Assembly (NCBI GenBank): GCA_038087015.1
Contig: JASBNA010000034.1
Coordinates: 248,001-312,000 of the forward strand
Direction of reading: 5' to 3'
Length of the DNA stretch: 64,000 nucleotides
Source: Cerrena zonata
Taxonomy: Eukaryota; Basidiomycota; Agaricomycetes; Polyporales; Cerrenaceae
A program made the translations under genes and the position numbers. This document shows positions 22,552 through 34,181 of this stretch, piece after piece. A model generated the notes under the pieces. It was given only the letters and a program-made list of their open reading frames with translations. It did not search any database and was not told the origin of the DNA. The first letter of the stretch is position 1. Each line of letters starts with the position of its first letter.

Positions 22552-24474
22552 ATGGACGCACTACCGTCATTCATCTCAATTTCATCTCTCGTAGGTGGCC
22601 TTGTCGAAGTCATAAGCATTTCAAACATGTAAGTTGTACTACATATACTAACTGTTCGGAGCTTAGATGTTCACTCTTACACTCTCTATATTTAGAACCT
22701 TGGGTATCACCATCGCCCAATGCTATGTTTACATGCAGAATTGGGAACGCGATCCGAAATGGGTAAAGGTTTTAGCAATCACTATCGTGTATGTTGTTTC
22801 ACGTACATCCAAGAACGAAGGCTAATGCATCAACTGTGTAGACTACTTGAGATAGGGTATACAGCATTTGCCCAACGCGTTCAATATTTCTATTCCGTAC
22901 TTGCTATTGAGAATCCTTTTTTGGTTATCAAGATCGACTGGTGAGTTGAGTCGCCTTTTCCTTACAACTTAGCTATTGACCGCGTTTAGGAGTGTCCCGG
23001 TATGTCCCTCATGCTCGACTGTAAGAAAAATTTCTAATTTTCTTGGCACCATTATAGGCCGCTCTGATTCTTGGGGTATGTCTTCATTTTACATCAGTGT
23101 CGTATATGTCCAGGCTGACAGTTCACAATTAGGTATTCGCGGAACTAGCTGTTCAAGGGTATGTTCTACACTTTCTATGAACTGCCGCGGTATTGACAAT
23201 TTGATGTGTCACCCTAAGATTCTACATACATCGAATATGGAGCTGTAAGCATACATGATCTGAGTCGTTGTATAACAAATCGACTGACATTATTGTAGTC
23301 AGCAAGAACCTTCTGCTAATAATTGGAACGGTGATACCCAACGTTCCAAACGGTTGTCTCCCTACTGACATGATAACAGTGCCTCCTACTCATCAGTCGA
23401 CATGGTCTTTTTATCAGTACGAAACTTAGCACAAATCTTGATTGAACGACTCTCACTGACACTTCATAGATTGCATTGTCGACACGTAATAGATGTTCAC
23501 TTCGTCAAGTTGAATTCGATGATACTCACTACTACAATTCAGACTCAGGTTTGATACGTGGCCAGCACTACAAACGGGTCGAGGTTTTAAGGTGTGATTC
23601 TACTTTCACTTATGCTGTAATGCAAGCAACAAGTACTCACAGAAGCATTTTAGCCGTCCATAATATCGTCTATGGTTGTTATAATGTGCACGGATGCAGT
23701 TATTGCCACGACTATGGTTTACCATCTGCATCGCAAACATTCTCAGTTCAAGAGGTACGCATTTCTGACATCATGCTCTCCATACAATTGATTGACCCTA
23801 TGAATGAAGGACACAAACTATTATCAGTCGACTCGTTCTTTACTTCGTTGGTTCCGGTGCTCTTTTGGTGTAAGTCCACACACGCTTCATCTTTCAGGTG
23901 TTACTCATTATGAGCTAGTGCGGCTTCAGCTGCTATGCTGATTTGTGTAGGTCGCGCAACTGCGTCTTTAGAATTCAGGCTGGAGCAGTCGCTAAATCAC
24001 CCCTGGTAGTCCCTAGTCGCCCCAAATAATTTGTTATGGGGAGGATTTGTTGTGCTATACGCGAGAGGTATGCGTTTCAAGACTACGATTCCTTTCGGCC
24101 TGACGTATGCAATTCCATAGTTCTATCGAATTCATTCTTTGGGGCGTAGGTGTTATAATCTCTCAGTCGCATACCAGTGATCATGAACTCACATATACAG
24201 TCTGAACGCTCGTCAACTCCTTCGAAACAAGGGAGGAGAGACAATCACATTCGGGACTGTCTCTTTCCATGATGAATCTGTGGTTGCCTCTGTCGAGTTG
24301 CATAAGGTCTGTATCTCGACCTTGCAGTGAATCCAACCTCTAACTAAACGGTAATCTCGGTATTAGATGCAGGTCCAGGTTGATAAGGACACCTTTGTTG
24401 CGACAGACTCAACCGTGCGTTATTCAACCATTTAAACGCACGTCACCTACAGCTTAATTTAGTGTGGAAAATGA
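22552..24474 (+). CDS. DUF6534-type multi-pass membrane protein, paralogue C
   Basis: The start is ATG 22,552 (MDALPSFISISSLVGGLVEV). Exons that could be joined include LGITIAQCYVYMQNWERDPK, EIGYTAFAQRVQYFYSVLAI, VFAELAVQGFYIHRIW, FSKNLLLIIGT, CLLLISRHGLFI, TDAVIATTMVYHLHRKHSQF, RTQTIISRLVLYFVGSGALL, LLWGGFVVLYARG and LNARQLLRNKGGETITFG. All keep frame across GT-AG introns of about 45-60 bases, so the gene looks functional despite the fragmented appearance of the raw frames. The end is uncertain; TGA 24,472-24,474 follows if the last intron ends at 24,462. The function of the family is unknown. Confidence 0.72.
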
Positions 24475-25202
24475 TAGAAAAAGCCCGGAGGATCCAGCTA
24501 TAGGTTTACGGTGTGACTTCATGACCCCGCAGAAGCATTATGTTGTATCGTAGTGAATTTTGAAAGAGCTACAGTTTGTGCTATGATACCCAAACCTGTC
24601 CCATATATATATCTATAAACTTCGCTCTTGAAAATATCAAAACTGCTTATAGCTCCATGAAAGATATGTTGAGATAGGTTGGCCTTGAACGTGTCGAGTT
24701 AATGAAGAAACCCTAGTAGCGAACCCTGCGTCGGGCAAGACTAGACTTGCCTATTTCGGATGTACGGCAACACCCGAACATTTCAATTGGCGAGTGTCGT
24801 GGTGTTGGCTTCACTCAGGGTTCAAAGAAACGTCCAATATTAGCATTTTACGCGTACCATCACTGTGAGCAGACTCAACCTTCAGGCCAACATGGTGCGT
24901 CATATCACGCTTTTCGTCGAGGTTCCAGAACTTACCGCCTGTTTTATTAGATTTCGAAGTACTCACGACGTCATAAAGAAACAACGGCAGATGTGGGTCC
25001 ATAAGCTATGTGTGCTTCGAATTCACATAAAAGTTCGGGGAATTCTGCTCTAAAGTGCGATCGGGGAATGTGTAAGTCATGTCATAACGTACGATTGACG
25101 TTTAAAAATCTCACTCTGGGAGTGTTATAAAGTCTCCGAGACAGGCTCTGTGCCTTCACTTCTTCGAAGACCTATATCTTTATCCATTAACTTCAGAATA
25201 TC
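24475..25202. other. Intergenic stretch before the aldo/keto reductase
   Basis: No gene is seen. It contains an AT-rich run ATATATATATCTATAAA near 24,602-24,618 and, near 25,122-25,128, a TTATAAA box about 75 bases before the next start codon. Confidence 0.5.
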
Positions 25203-26734
25203 ATGGCAAGCCTTTGGGGACCCGCACCACCACCGCCCAGTAGCTTAGGTCGCCATCGACAGCTGGCACCGACCGCTGGTGTTCACGTCTCTCCTATTTG
25301 TCTTGGTGCTATGAGCATTGGTGATAAATGGCCAAATTTGGGTAACATGGATAAAGAAAGTAGCTTTAAGCTCCTTGATGCTTTCTACGAAGCCGGAGGT
25401 AACTTCATCGATACTGCAAACAGCTAGTAAGTATGCCATTACTTCCGAGAAGCGATACTTAATAGATCTATTGTAGTCAGGACGAGACTTCCGAGGAATT
25501 CATTGGAGAATGGATGGAAACTCGCGGGATCCGTGATCAGATTATTATCGCAACCAAGGTATAAACCAAGTAACCCCTTTCAGTAGACAAAGCTCACTCG
25601 AGATATCATGACTGTCAGTACACAACCAACTTCAAGCGTGGCAACGACAGCATCAAGCAGAAAACCTCTTATGTAGGGAACAATCTGAAATCCTTGCATG
25701 TCTCTGTCGAAGCTTCACTCAAGAAACTCCGAACCGATTACATTGATGTTCTGTACGTTCACTGGTGGGACTTTGCGACGCCTTTGCAAGAGGTTATGAA
25801 TGGGCTGCATAACTTGGTGGCTCAAGGAAAGGTATTGTATCTGGTAAGTCGGCGGCGTCGTGCTCTCTCTCCTATACTTCCTCAGCTGGTATAGGGTATA
25901 TCAGATACTCCTGCTTGGGTCGTCGCCAAAGCAAACATGTACGCAAGAATGGCCGGAAAAACACCCTTCGTTATCTATCAGGGATTGTGGAGCATTCTAA
26001 CACGGGACTTTGAACGTGAGATTTTACCCATGGTAAAGGATGAAGGTTTGTCCCGAAGTTAGGATGGTTTTATATTCAAACCCTGTCTCTCAACATATTC
26101 TTAGGGATGGCCATCGCTCCGTGGGATGTCCTTCATGGTGGGAAGATTCGTTCTGATGAAGAAGAACGGCGCCGACGCGAGTCCGGCGAAAAAGGTATAT
26201 CAGACTGATTAATACACATCCAATGGTACGCTAATATAGCTCGTAGGTCGAACCATAATCGACCCGAACTGGGAGCGAAGTGAGGACGAACGCAAAGTAT
26301 GCCTTGCTCTTGAAAAAGTGGCCGCGGAAGTCGGCACAGATTCTGTCACCGCAGGTGAATACTGAAAGCTTGAGAAATCATATTATCACAATATTGAAAG
26401 TTATTATTCAGTCGCTATAGCATACGTCATGCAGAAGGCACCTTATGTCTTTCCCATTATTGGAGGCAGGAAGGTCGAACATCTGAAGCAAAACATTCAG
26501 GCGCTCGACATAAATCTAACGGATGAGCACATAAAGTATCTCGAGAGCATCTTGCCTTTCGACCTAGGATTCCCAACCGGCCAATTCGTGAGCTCGTTTC
26601 TTTGTATCTCGGACAGACGAATGTCTTACTGTGATGAATAGGGGAATGGTTCTGATTACAACTTCATCTATACAAATGCAGGTACATTCGACAAATGGCC
26701 CGCTCAACAGGCGATTCGACCTGCGAAGAAGTAA
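25203..26734 (+). CDS. Aldo/keto reductase, aryl-alcohol dehydrogenase type (AKR9-like)
   Basis: About nine exons join to a protein near 390 residues. The start is ATG 25,203 and the stop TAA 26,732-26,734. The catalytic tetrad is visible: Asp and Tyr in [19 protein letters not shown], Lys in IIIATKY, and His in DVLYVHWWD. Further family marks are [24 protein letters not shown] and the cofactor-binding stretch [19 protein letters not shown]. These fit the NADPH-dependent aryl-alcohol dehydrogenases of fungi, which reduce aromatic aldehydes; white-rot fungi carry many. The substrate cannot be told from sequence. It sits between membrane-protein paralogues C and D without sharing a promoter with either. 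Confidence 0.92.
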
Positions 26735-27019
26735 TAGTATGAGTATCTAAGTGGAATTGTAATTTTCGCAGATCGTTCAAATTATTGAACCTCTTTCTTC
26801 GTTGGCAATTACATGGAACAACGCGCCAGTCGTTTAAGCACGACTCCGACTTGTCGCCAACTTTGTGATATGATGACCTTGTGTCCCCGAAACAATCCGC
26901 GAAGGCTATGTGAAAGCTGCACCACATCACAATTTGAACCATTTACATCATATCCGGCAGTGAACTCATGGTTCTATCCGCCAGATGTTACGGCAGTCAA
27001 GAGATGTAATCTCACAATC

Positions 27020-27600
27020 GGGTGATCCCCGGGACACATGAGTCTAAAAGCCAATGAAGCAGCGGGCGGGGACGCGAAAGCCACAGCAAATGGAGCATCG
27101 AGTCCCTCACTCCTCCACAAATTCCTATGTAAACCACTCCTTATCAGCGCTACATCGAAGAGGAGACGGGTTAATGATGACATCAAAGCAATACCAAAAG
27201 ATCAAGGAATTTGACCATTCCCTCCCATACAAACATTTCCTCCGACTCTCACGCATCATTGAAAAGCATAAAGCTCAAAACAGGACACATCCCCCTGAAC
27301 AGACACCTGTATCGCATACAGAAATCCCCCTCTCCAGTTTCCCCAGCCTGTAACCGCCAAGATGAAACTGTCGAGCACTTCGTCATCCACTGCCCAGAAC
27401 ACAAGAAACATCGAAAGGGCCTCCGATCTAGAATCAGAGGTCGCTCATTCAATATCAGGCACATACTCGCAACTAAGACCCTCACCAAATCGGAGGGGGA
27501 CCGATACACCCTTCTCCTGTTCATCAAAGTTGAACTTCCCGAAGCTTTGAGCTCATGAGCCCATAAGCGCCCTGTACACATCCTTGGGAGATACCTACCA
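27020..27600 (+). mobile_element. Non-LTR retrotransposon relic (RNase H tail and zinc-knuckle-like end)
   Basis: Broken frames read KANEAAGGDAKATANGASSP (like the end of an RNase H domain), then LKTGHIPLNRHLYRIQKSPS and CNRQDETVEHFVIHCPEHKK. The last two match the C-terminal region of LINE-type polyproteins, usually TGHxPLNxHLxRIxKSxSPxCPxC...ETVxHFLxxCP. Stops and frameshifts separate the pieces and no reverse transcriptase domain is present, so this is a 5'-truncated, dead copy, as is normal for such elements. Confidence 0.72.
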
Positions 27601-28130
27601 CACCCCTACCTGAATGCAGAACCCTGTGCCCTTGTCCAGCCACGACCCTTCATCCCGATCGCTAAGCCCTTTAGAGACTACCGTAATCTGCTCCCCTTCG
27701 TTCTTCTCCTCTTCTCTATAAGGAGACCCTGCTCACCGTGGACTATTCGGCCTGATGATCACCTGCCACCAACTGGCCGGCTTCTAAAATCTTACCTAGA
27801 CGCGAACAAGTAAGCAAGAAGGGATCGAATAACTAATCATTTCTCGGGAGTCTCTTTTGTGGGGTAACAATATAGTATCTTGACATCAAATTCGATCAAG
27901 AAGGAAGAGTCCTATATCTCTGATCTATCATGGCACTCTTCACTCACGCAGGGATCGTTGAATACAATCATCTATATATTCACGCGTGTGGGAACTCGAA
28001 ATCGGGGTAACGCATTACAGGTTGGGTCACATAGCTTAAACCGCTTCATATTTAAACACCACAAAGCAGCCCTCAAACCCCAAGCTCGACGAGCTCGCAA
28101 TCCTACTTCCTTCGTCATAGCTACTACAGT
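27601..28130. other. Intergenic stretch, possible continuation of the relic, then promoter of paralogue D
   Basis: The first 200 bases may continue the retrotransposon 3' end (pyrimidine-rich, no intact frame). A TATTTAAA motif at about 28,049-28,056 lies some 80 bases before the ATG of paralogue D and is a plausible TATA element. Confidence 0.4.
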
Positions 28131-30098
28131 ATGGATGCCCTTTCATCCCTACCACACATCGTAGGCGGCCTCATTGAAGGCATAAGCATCTCAAACATGT
28201 AAGTCCCTTTAGATCCACTCGCTTTCAATCGTGCTTACGTCTGGTTAGACTATACGGTATTACGGTGGCTCAATTCTACGTGTATACGCAAAATTGGGAT
28301 CGTGATCCGAAATGGCTGAAATTATACGCAATTGGTATTATGTATGTGAATTATTACCTATTGCCTAACTTTGCTAACCCGTGCTGCGTTGGCACAGACT
28401 GCTCGAAACCGGTTACACAGCATGTGTTCAACGTACCCAATACTTCTATTCAGTACTGTCCATTGGAAATCCTCTCTTACTCACCAAGATAGATTGGTAA
28501 ACGTCATATCATCTCCTTACTTACCAGTATACTAATCCGTTGGCGATCATATTTAGGAGCATCTCTGTATGTCCTTCTACTATTTATTGTGCATTATTCA
28601 TCTGTCTAATTTGACCTTGGTTCATAGGCTGTCTTAACTATTGGAGTATGTTTTATGATAAAACTTAGGTCAACACTATGTTAACAGTATATCCAAACAT
28701 AGATAATTCCAGAAGTCGGTGTCCAAGGGTATGAGTATCGCTCAGTCATAGGCATCAGATATTGACGTTCACACCAGGTTCTACATATACCGAACATGGA
28801 TCTGTAGGTGCTAGCTTTACTCACAACATAGCTCACTGTCGTAAACATTTACATCATAGTTGGAAAAAACATTCCCCTCGTTGCTATTTCGGTAAGTCAA
28901 ATTCCGTGAGCATAGCTACTGTCATTAACGTTTTATCAGAGCTTCTTGCTTCTAAGCTGCGCTAGTCTCTTCATTAGTAAGATCCTTCGTTCTATCATCT
29001 GAATATTCTTAACATACTATCTCACAGACTGCATCATCGATATGTATGGCTATTTCCCAATATATCACTTCAAAATGAGACAAATGATATATCCATACGT
29101 TCTAGATACCGAGATGACACGTGGCTACAATTGCAAGGTAGACACGGTTTCAGGGTGAGTTCGATAGCTTCGTAAATAAACAACTGTACCAATATTAAGG
29201 TTATTTTAGCCATCCGTGATAGCGTCATGGACTACCGTTATGTTCTTGGATATGCTGATCGCTACCAGTATGGTTTACTACTTACATCGCAGACAATCCC
29301 AGTTGAAAAGGTATACCGATCTTCTCTTCATGCTACCGAGAGCCATTAAAGATATATGGTAATTAGGACAAAGGGTATTATCGGTTGGCTCATGCTCTAC
29401 TTCGTGAGCACGGGTGCCATGTTAGCGTGAGTTCAAAGATATAATATGCATGAACACGCTTGCTGACGGCTCATCATGTACAAAGGACCATCTCTGGGAC
29501 TATCTTAGTCTGTGTAAGTCAGCTAACTAGGTCACCATACTATGAAGCCTCACTAGCAGATCGTTTCGTACAGTTCATCGCAGCTCCAAACAACTTAGCA
29601 TGGAGCGGTATGATTGTGCTATATGCAAGAGGTGCGCTAGAAGTAGTACTACCTGCGACCGAATACTCATGACCACGTAGCTCTGTCAAACTCCTTTTTC
29701 GGAGCGTGAGTTACATCTCGACTAAAACAAAATATATCAAATCATGATTGGATATAATGCAGCCTTAATGCTCGTCAAGTTCTTCGCAACAAACAAGGAG
29801 AAACTGTCACATTTGGTGGTGTTTCAATTAAAGATCACACTACACCTTCTGTCGAATTACACAAGGTTTGTATTCCCATTCCACCAGCCCTCTTGACTTA
29901 TACTGACAGGGGTTATAATATATATAGATGCAAGTCCGTGTTGCTCACGATACCGTGATAAAAATAGACTCGGACGTATGTTTGATTATTAATCTTTATA
30001 ACGTTGGTTAATGTTTGATATTACAGATAACCCTCGGACACGTATGCTCCGAGGTCAAGTCTACGAACGGTCTCGAATCCGGAAGCACATGTGTTTAA
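28131..30098 (+). CDS. DUF6534-type multi-pass membrane protein, paralogue D
   Basis: The start is ATG 28,131 (MDALSSLPHIVGGLIEGISI). Exons read LYGITVAQFYVYTQNWDRDP, ETGYTACVQRTQYFYSVLSI, AVLTIG, FYIYRTWI-like, SFLLLSCASLFI, PSVIASWTTVMFLDMLIAT, MVYYLHRRQSQLKR, RTKGIIGWLMLYFVSTGAML, FIAAPNNLAWSG and LNARQVLRNKQGETVTFGG. The last exon ends at TAA 30,096-30,098. The layout copies that of A-C. The N-terminus is closest to C (both begin MDAL) and the second exon is closest to B (YVYTQNW). No frame damage was found in the exons followed; the loop exon near 29,040-29,160 is uncertain. Confidence 0.73.
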
Positions 30099-30412
30099 AT
30101 TCGAAATGACATGCTCCGAAGCAATATGGAGTTGTGACACTACAAAGAATCCATTTTTATACTCTTTCGTACTGTGCTGACTATATATCGATTTCTCCTC
30201 TGACCTAAGAAACATATGACCTAGCTTCAGATTTGTATAACTGTAATATCATCGTGTAACAAGCAGAATAAAAATTACAGAGAGCTCGTAGACACATGTT
30301 GGAATCATTGCGGAAAGCGAAGACAATATAAGATTATACCGTAGCCAGCGCTGATTTATGGGAAAAGTGGACTGGTGCTACACGCTAACAAGGGCTACAA
30401 TAGTTTGCTGCC
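30099..30412. other. Intergenic stretch between convergent genes, nothing recognised
   Basis: These 314 bases separate the stop codons of paralogue D (plus) and the carboxylesterase (minus). No frame or repeat stands out. Confidence 0.5.
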
Positions 30413-32686
30413 TTATCCATAGAACGTCAAGGGGAATCCCAAGAACTCGCACTGCGCCTGCTCCCTGAAGTCACTCATGAAACTCGGTGATTGTAACTGC
30501 CGCAACGGTTTTCCATTGACATTCTTCGTCGTCACTGGCTCCCATTTGCTCATCGCTTTGAACTGAGCAGCAGTATCTGGGAAACCCTTGGCGATTAAGA
30601 AGGCAGGGTCTGGATTAGGGTTGAAGGTTCGCGCGAATGAGGTCCAGATATCAACAGATTGTTGCATGAATGGAAGGTCGTTGTCGTCGCGGAACGGACT
30701 GGTTGTGGTACTTGGAAGGGTTCCGAAAACATACGATAGCTCGCCTCCGTGACATCTAGAGAAATTGATTGAAAATTTAATAAGAAGTTGTATAATGGAA
30801 TGACATGGACTCACTTGAAGTATTCTTTGTTGGTATCACCGAAGGGATGTTCATCGTCAACTGGCGCTTGACAATGAGGGAAGATTTGATAACTCCTGTT
30901 AAACTCGTAAAACCAGACACTCTTGAGCAGATTGTGTTTGACCATTGAGAATGCAGTAGCTTGGTCGAGACACCTGAACTCCACATTGGTGGTGACCCTG
31001 GAAGTGACGTTGAATACGTCGGTGATAGGGTCCGAATCAGTTGGGACCGGGAATAATGGACTGCCAGTGACGTTCAATGGAAGGTCCGCAGTCACCAAAG
31101 CTTCAGTCAAATTTCCACTTGTCTATAAATAAGTCAATGTTCAGTCAATCGAGAAGGAGTTGGTCGGCATACAGGAAATGGAGTGAAGGGAGAGCCGTCA
31201 TCTCGCATGAAACCCATCAGCGTATGGACGTTTGCTATAAGTCCAGTACCGTTGAGAGGAAGCTCTTCTGATATGAGGAAAGTCCCGTCAATGACCAAGA
31301 ATCTACATGCATATGTATAAGTTCTATTTCACTCGGATATCATCAATAACCGACTTACTTGGCTTGGTCTGGTAATGCAACGAGCTGATGAGCATCAAAT
31401 GCTCTCAAACAAGCCAGTTGGTCACTGGCAGCATCACATCCAGTCTCTTTCAAGATCGGATTCACGGCAACAGCGACCTCCTGAGGAATGGTAAAGTAGT
31501 TCGAGTATGTAGCCGCGAAATTCGATCCTGCTAGGTTACTCATCGGTATAGCACCTACGAACTTCCCGATAGCTTTCGGTGAAGCCATCAATGCTCGAAC
31601 CGAGGCAGCACCAGCAGACTGTCCAAAAATCGTGATGCGCTCCGGGTCCCCTCCAAAAGCAGTAATGTGCTCGTGCACCCAGTCTAAAGCGAGGATCTGA
31701 TCCGCTAGACCAAAGTTGCCGTTGGTCTTGCCATCCGCAAGAGCAAGGAAGCCGATAGTGGATAAACGGTAGTTGATAGTGACGACAACCACGTCTCCTC
31801 GGGAGACTAAGCTTCCGCCGTCATAGACCGCGTCCGAACCTTCCCCATTGGTGAAGGCACCTCCGTGGATCCAGAACATGACCGGCTTCAAAGATGACTT
31901 GGAAGCTGTACCTTGAGGCAATATTGGAGTGAAGACGTTCAAGAAAAGGCAATCCTCGCTGCTAGAAGGATTGCCAGTCTGGACACAAGGTGATCCAAAT
32001 CTGGTCGCAGAAATAGACTTTGAGCCAGTGAACTTAGAAGCATAAGTGAATCTTTCGGGCTTGTTCGCGAAAGGAATTCCAAGGAATCTGAAAGAGCGAA
32101 TGTCACGGAATCTGGAAGAAGTATGAAATCATCTGTTATTCTCTCAGGATTGCGCATTCAGAGACTCACCCTGTGAATGTCAAATCTTGAGACGTGACGT
32201 TGATCAGGTTTTGTGGAGTGGGCACAGCACCATCACCGGCACTCTGGGAACACAAAGCAGGCAGTTTGCTGGAGCAGGATACGGTGCTTACATGGCCATC
32301 TTCGTCAATGGCTCGACAACCATTGCCACTGGACGCGATCCAGAATTTCTGACGAGGTACGAATGTACCCTGAAATGTTTCGGATCGCAATACCGGTGTT
32401 ATATCCTGGGAGAAGACGGTTTGGTTCACGTTGAGGAGTTGTTCGTTCAGCCCAGTACAAGCCGACGCTGCAGACGAATGCGACTGCTGTGCTAGAATTA
32501 TTACGCTCCTATGTCTGGACACAGTACCCACTAAGAGGATTGATTTTAGCACGTTATAAATATGAAGTGAGGTATAATCAGCTTACAGTTCAGATCGTTG
32601 TGATAAAGTAAACGGATAGGACCTTTGGCAGCAATAGCCTGTACGCAAATCGCTACTAAGGACAATATTAAGACGGCTAAAGGCAT
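30413..32686 (-). CDS. Secreted type-B carboxylesterase/lipase with extra N-terminal domain, intact copy
   Basis: The start is ATG 32,686 with a signal peptide (MPLAVLILSLVAICVQAIAA); the stop is TAA 30,413-30,415. Exons are separated by introns near 32,530-32,585, 32,110-32,170, 31,300-31,362, 31,120-31,170 and 30,757-30,815. After the signal comes a region of about 150 residues that is not part of the esterase fold (SHSSAASACTGLNEQLLN ... LPALCSQSA). It recalls a C-type-lectin-like module by its cysteine and WIA pattern. The alpha/beta-hydrolase follows: SSSEDCLFLNVFTP, WIHGGAF (oxyanion hole), nucleophile elbow FGQSAGA, and catalytic-His block CHGGELSYVFG. Most relatives have GESAG, so Gln is unusual. 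An extracellular ester hydrolase is expected; the substrate is unknown. Confidence 0.88.
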
Positions 32687-34181
32687 AGTGAACGAGCACA
32701 CATAGAAGTTGACTATCCTCTCTGAAGGATATAAGGAATGCGAGGCGGGGTTGGGTTTATATACAATCTGGAGAGCCATTCGATGAGATAGTGGTTCGTG
32801 ATGCATTGATGCCTCGGTGTGGGATTTAACCTATACTCGTAAACCGAAGCACATTCGATGCAAACAAGCTATACATGGTACTGAATGCCTCGAAACCCGA
32901 GATAATTGGCTCGTGACCAACGTAGTATAGCTGATTCCATCCAGAAATAGAGTGATCATAACATAGAAGGTCATTGGAAGTCACTGACTGAAGACCTTTC
33001 GAGTTCTTGCGCAATTTCGATGGCGGTTCTATATCAACTTATGGCATATATCTTCGAGACGGAAACCAAGCGGGCTTGGGGATGCAATAATAGTTACAAA
33101 AAATGGTACCGGGATTGAATTGATTTGCACTCCATCCCACGTTCGATGGAGCGGGGTTCCGGACGAGTAAGATGTAATGACATGGACTCATTAGTTTGAG
33201 GAATCGTCGGGGTTGATAATGTCAGTGGAATCGTCAGCTCGTCGAGTTCGTCGGTAGAGTGAACGCAGTAGCGTTAGAAGTAAAATCGGTTTATAATGAG
33301 CGAACTGCTACCTGTTTGAGAGTCATGCTAGTATCGAGGTAAAGTCAACAAGATATAAGTATGACAGCTCCTATAGCTCACTAAGTGATTTTTCCTCAAA
33401 CCCAACAGATGGCCACCGTCACCATTGTCTTCAACATTACTTCCTTTCAAACATTCGTGCATGATCGTAACGCCTCGAGTGGAGACTCCCTGCACAAGTA
33501 CTGGTAATCTAGACTCGGATGTTCTCGTCACCGGCGTTGATGAAATCTTGCATAATCTGACAGTTTTTGTTTTCCTTGTCTGAGGGAGTGTAATGTGGCA
33601 TGATAGGGTAGACTGTGAGGAAAGGGACTCTAGATGTCCGTTGTCATAATCGTGTTCACCACTGTGACGAAGTCACCGTACTTGTGACTCTCAGTACTGT
33701 CACGGTGGTGCCGTAGTAGAACTCTTTTTGAAATTTCAATCAATCAATCAATCAATCACTAGCAATGGAGACTCTGAGGCTGGTACTACAGGCACGATGG
33801 ACATTATTCTGAGCAATGTGTGAACATTGAGTTTGGGATGATGTATTTCATTGCTTTGGGGGTTGGTGCATTATGTATATGATGAATTCCAGCTTTTGAC
33901 ATTGTCAGAATATGTAATGTTTACTAAACGACGTTTGAAGCAGAGCTCAAAATGTCGCGATGTGGACCTTTAGAAAATCGTTATTTACTCGTCCCTAGTC
34001 TTCACTAACAACAAAATATCATATTGGAAAAACATCGTAGACGTCAGCATGTCTGTAGTAAGTACGTGTACGATACCAACTTTGAGAGTGTTCGCTAAAA
34101 TACATTTACGAGCGTGAATTACTCGTTGATATATGTAAATATCTGACAAAACACCGCGAACGATATGACATTACAATTTTC
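32687..34181. other. Intergenic stretch with a small microsatellite
   Basis: About 1.5 kb between the two esterase copies. No coding frame with a recognisable product is seen. A short (CAAT)n run of about five units lies at about 33,739-33,759. The left end is the promoter of the intact esterase. Confidence 0.5.

Noticed and set aside
22552..24474. Paralogue C as a pseudogene
   Set aside because: The raw frames look broken, but exon-by-exon comparison with A and D restores one frame through consistent GT-AG introns.
33739..33759. (CAAT)n run as a regulatory or phase-variable tract
   Set aside because: About five units in a non-coding gap; an ordinary microsatellite with nothing nearby to control.
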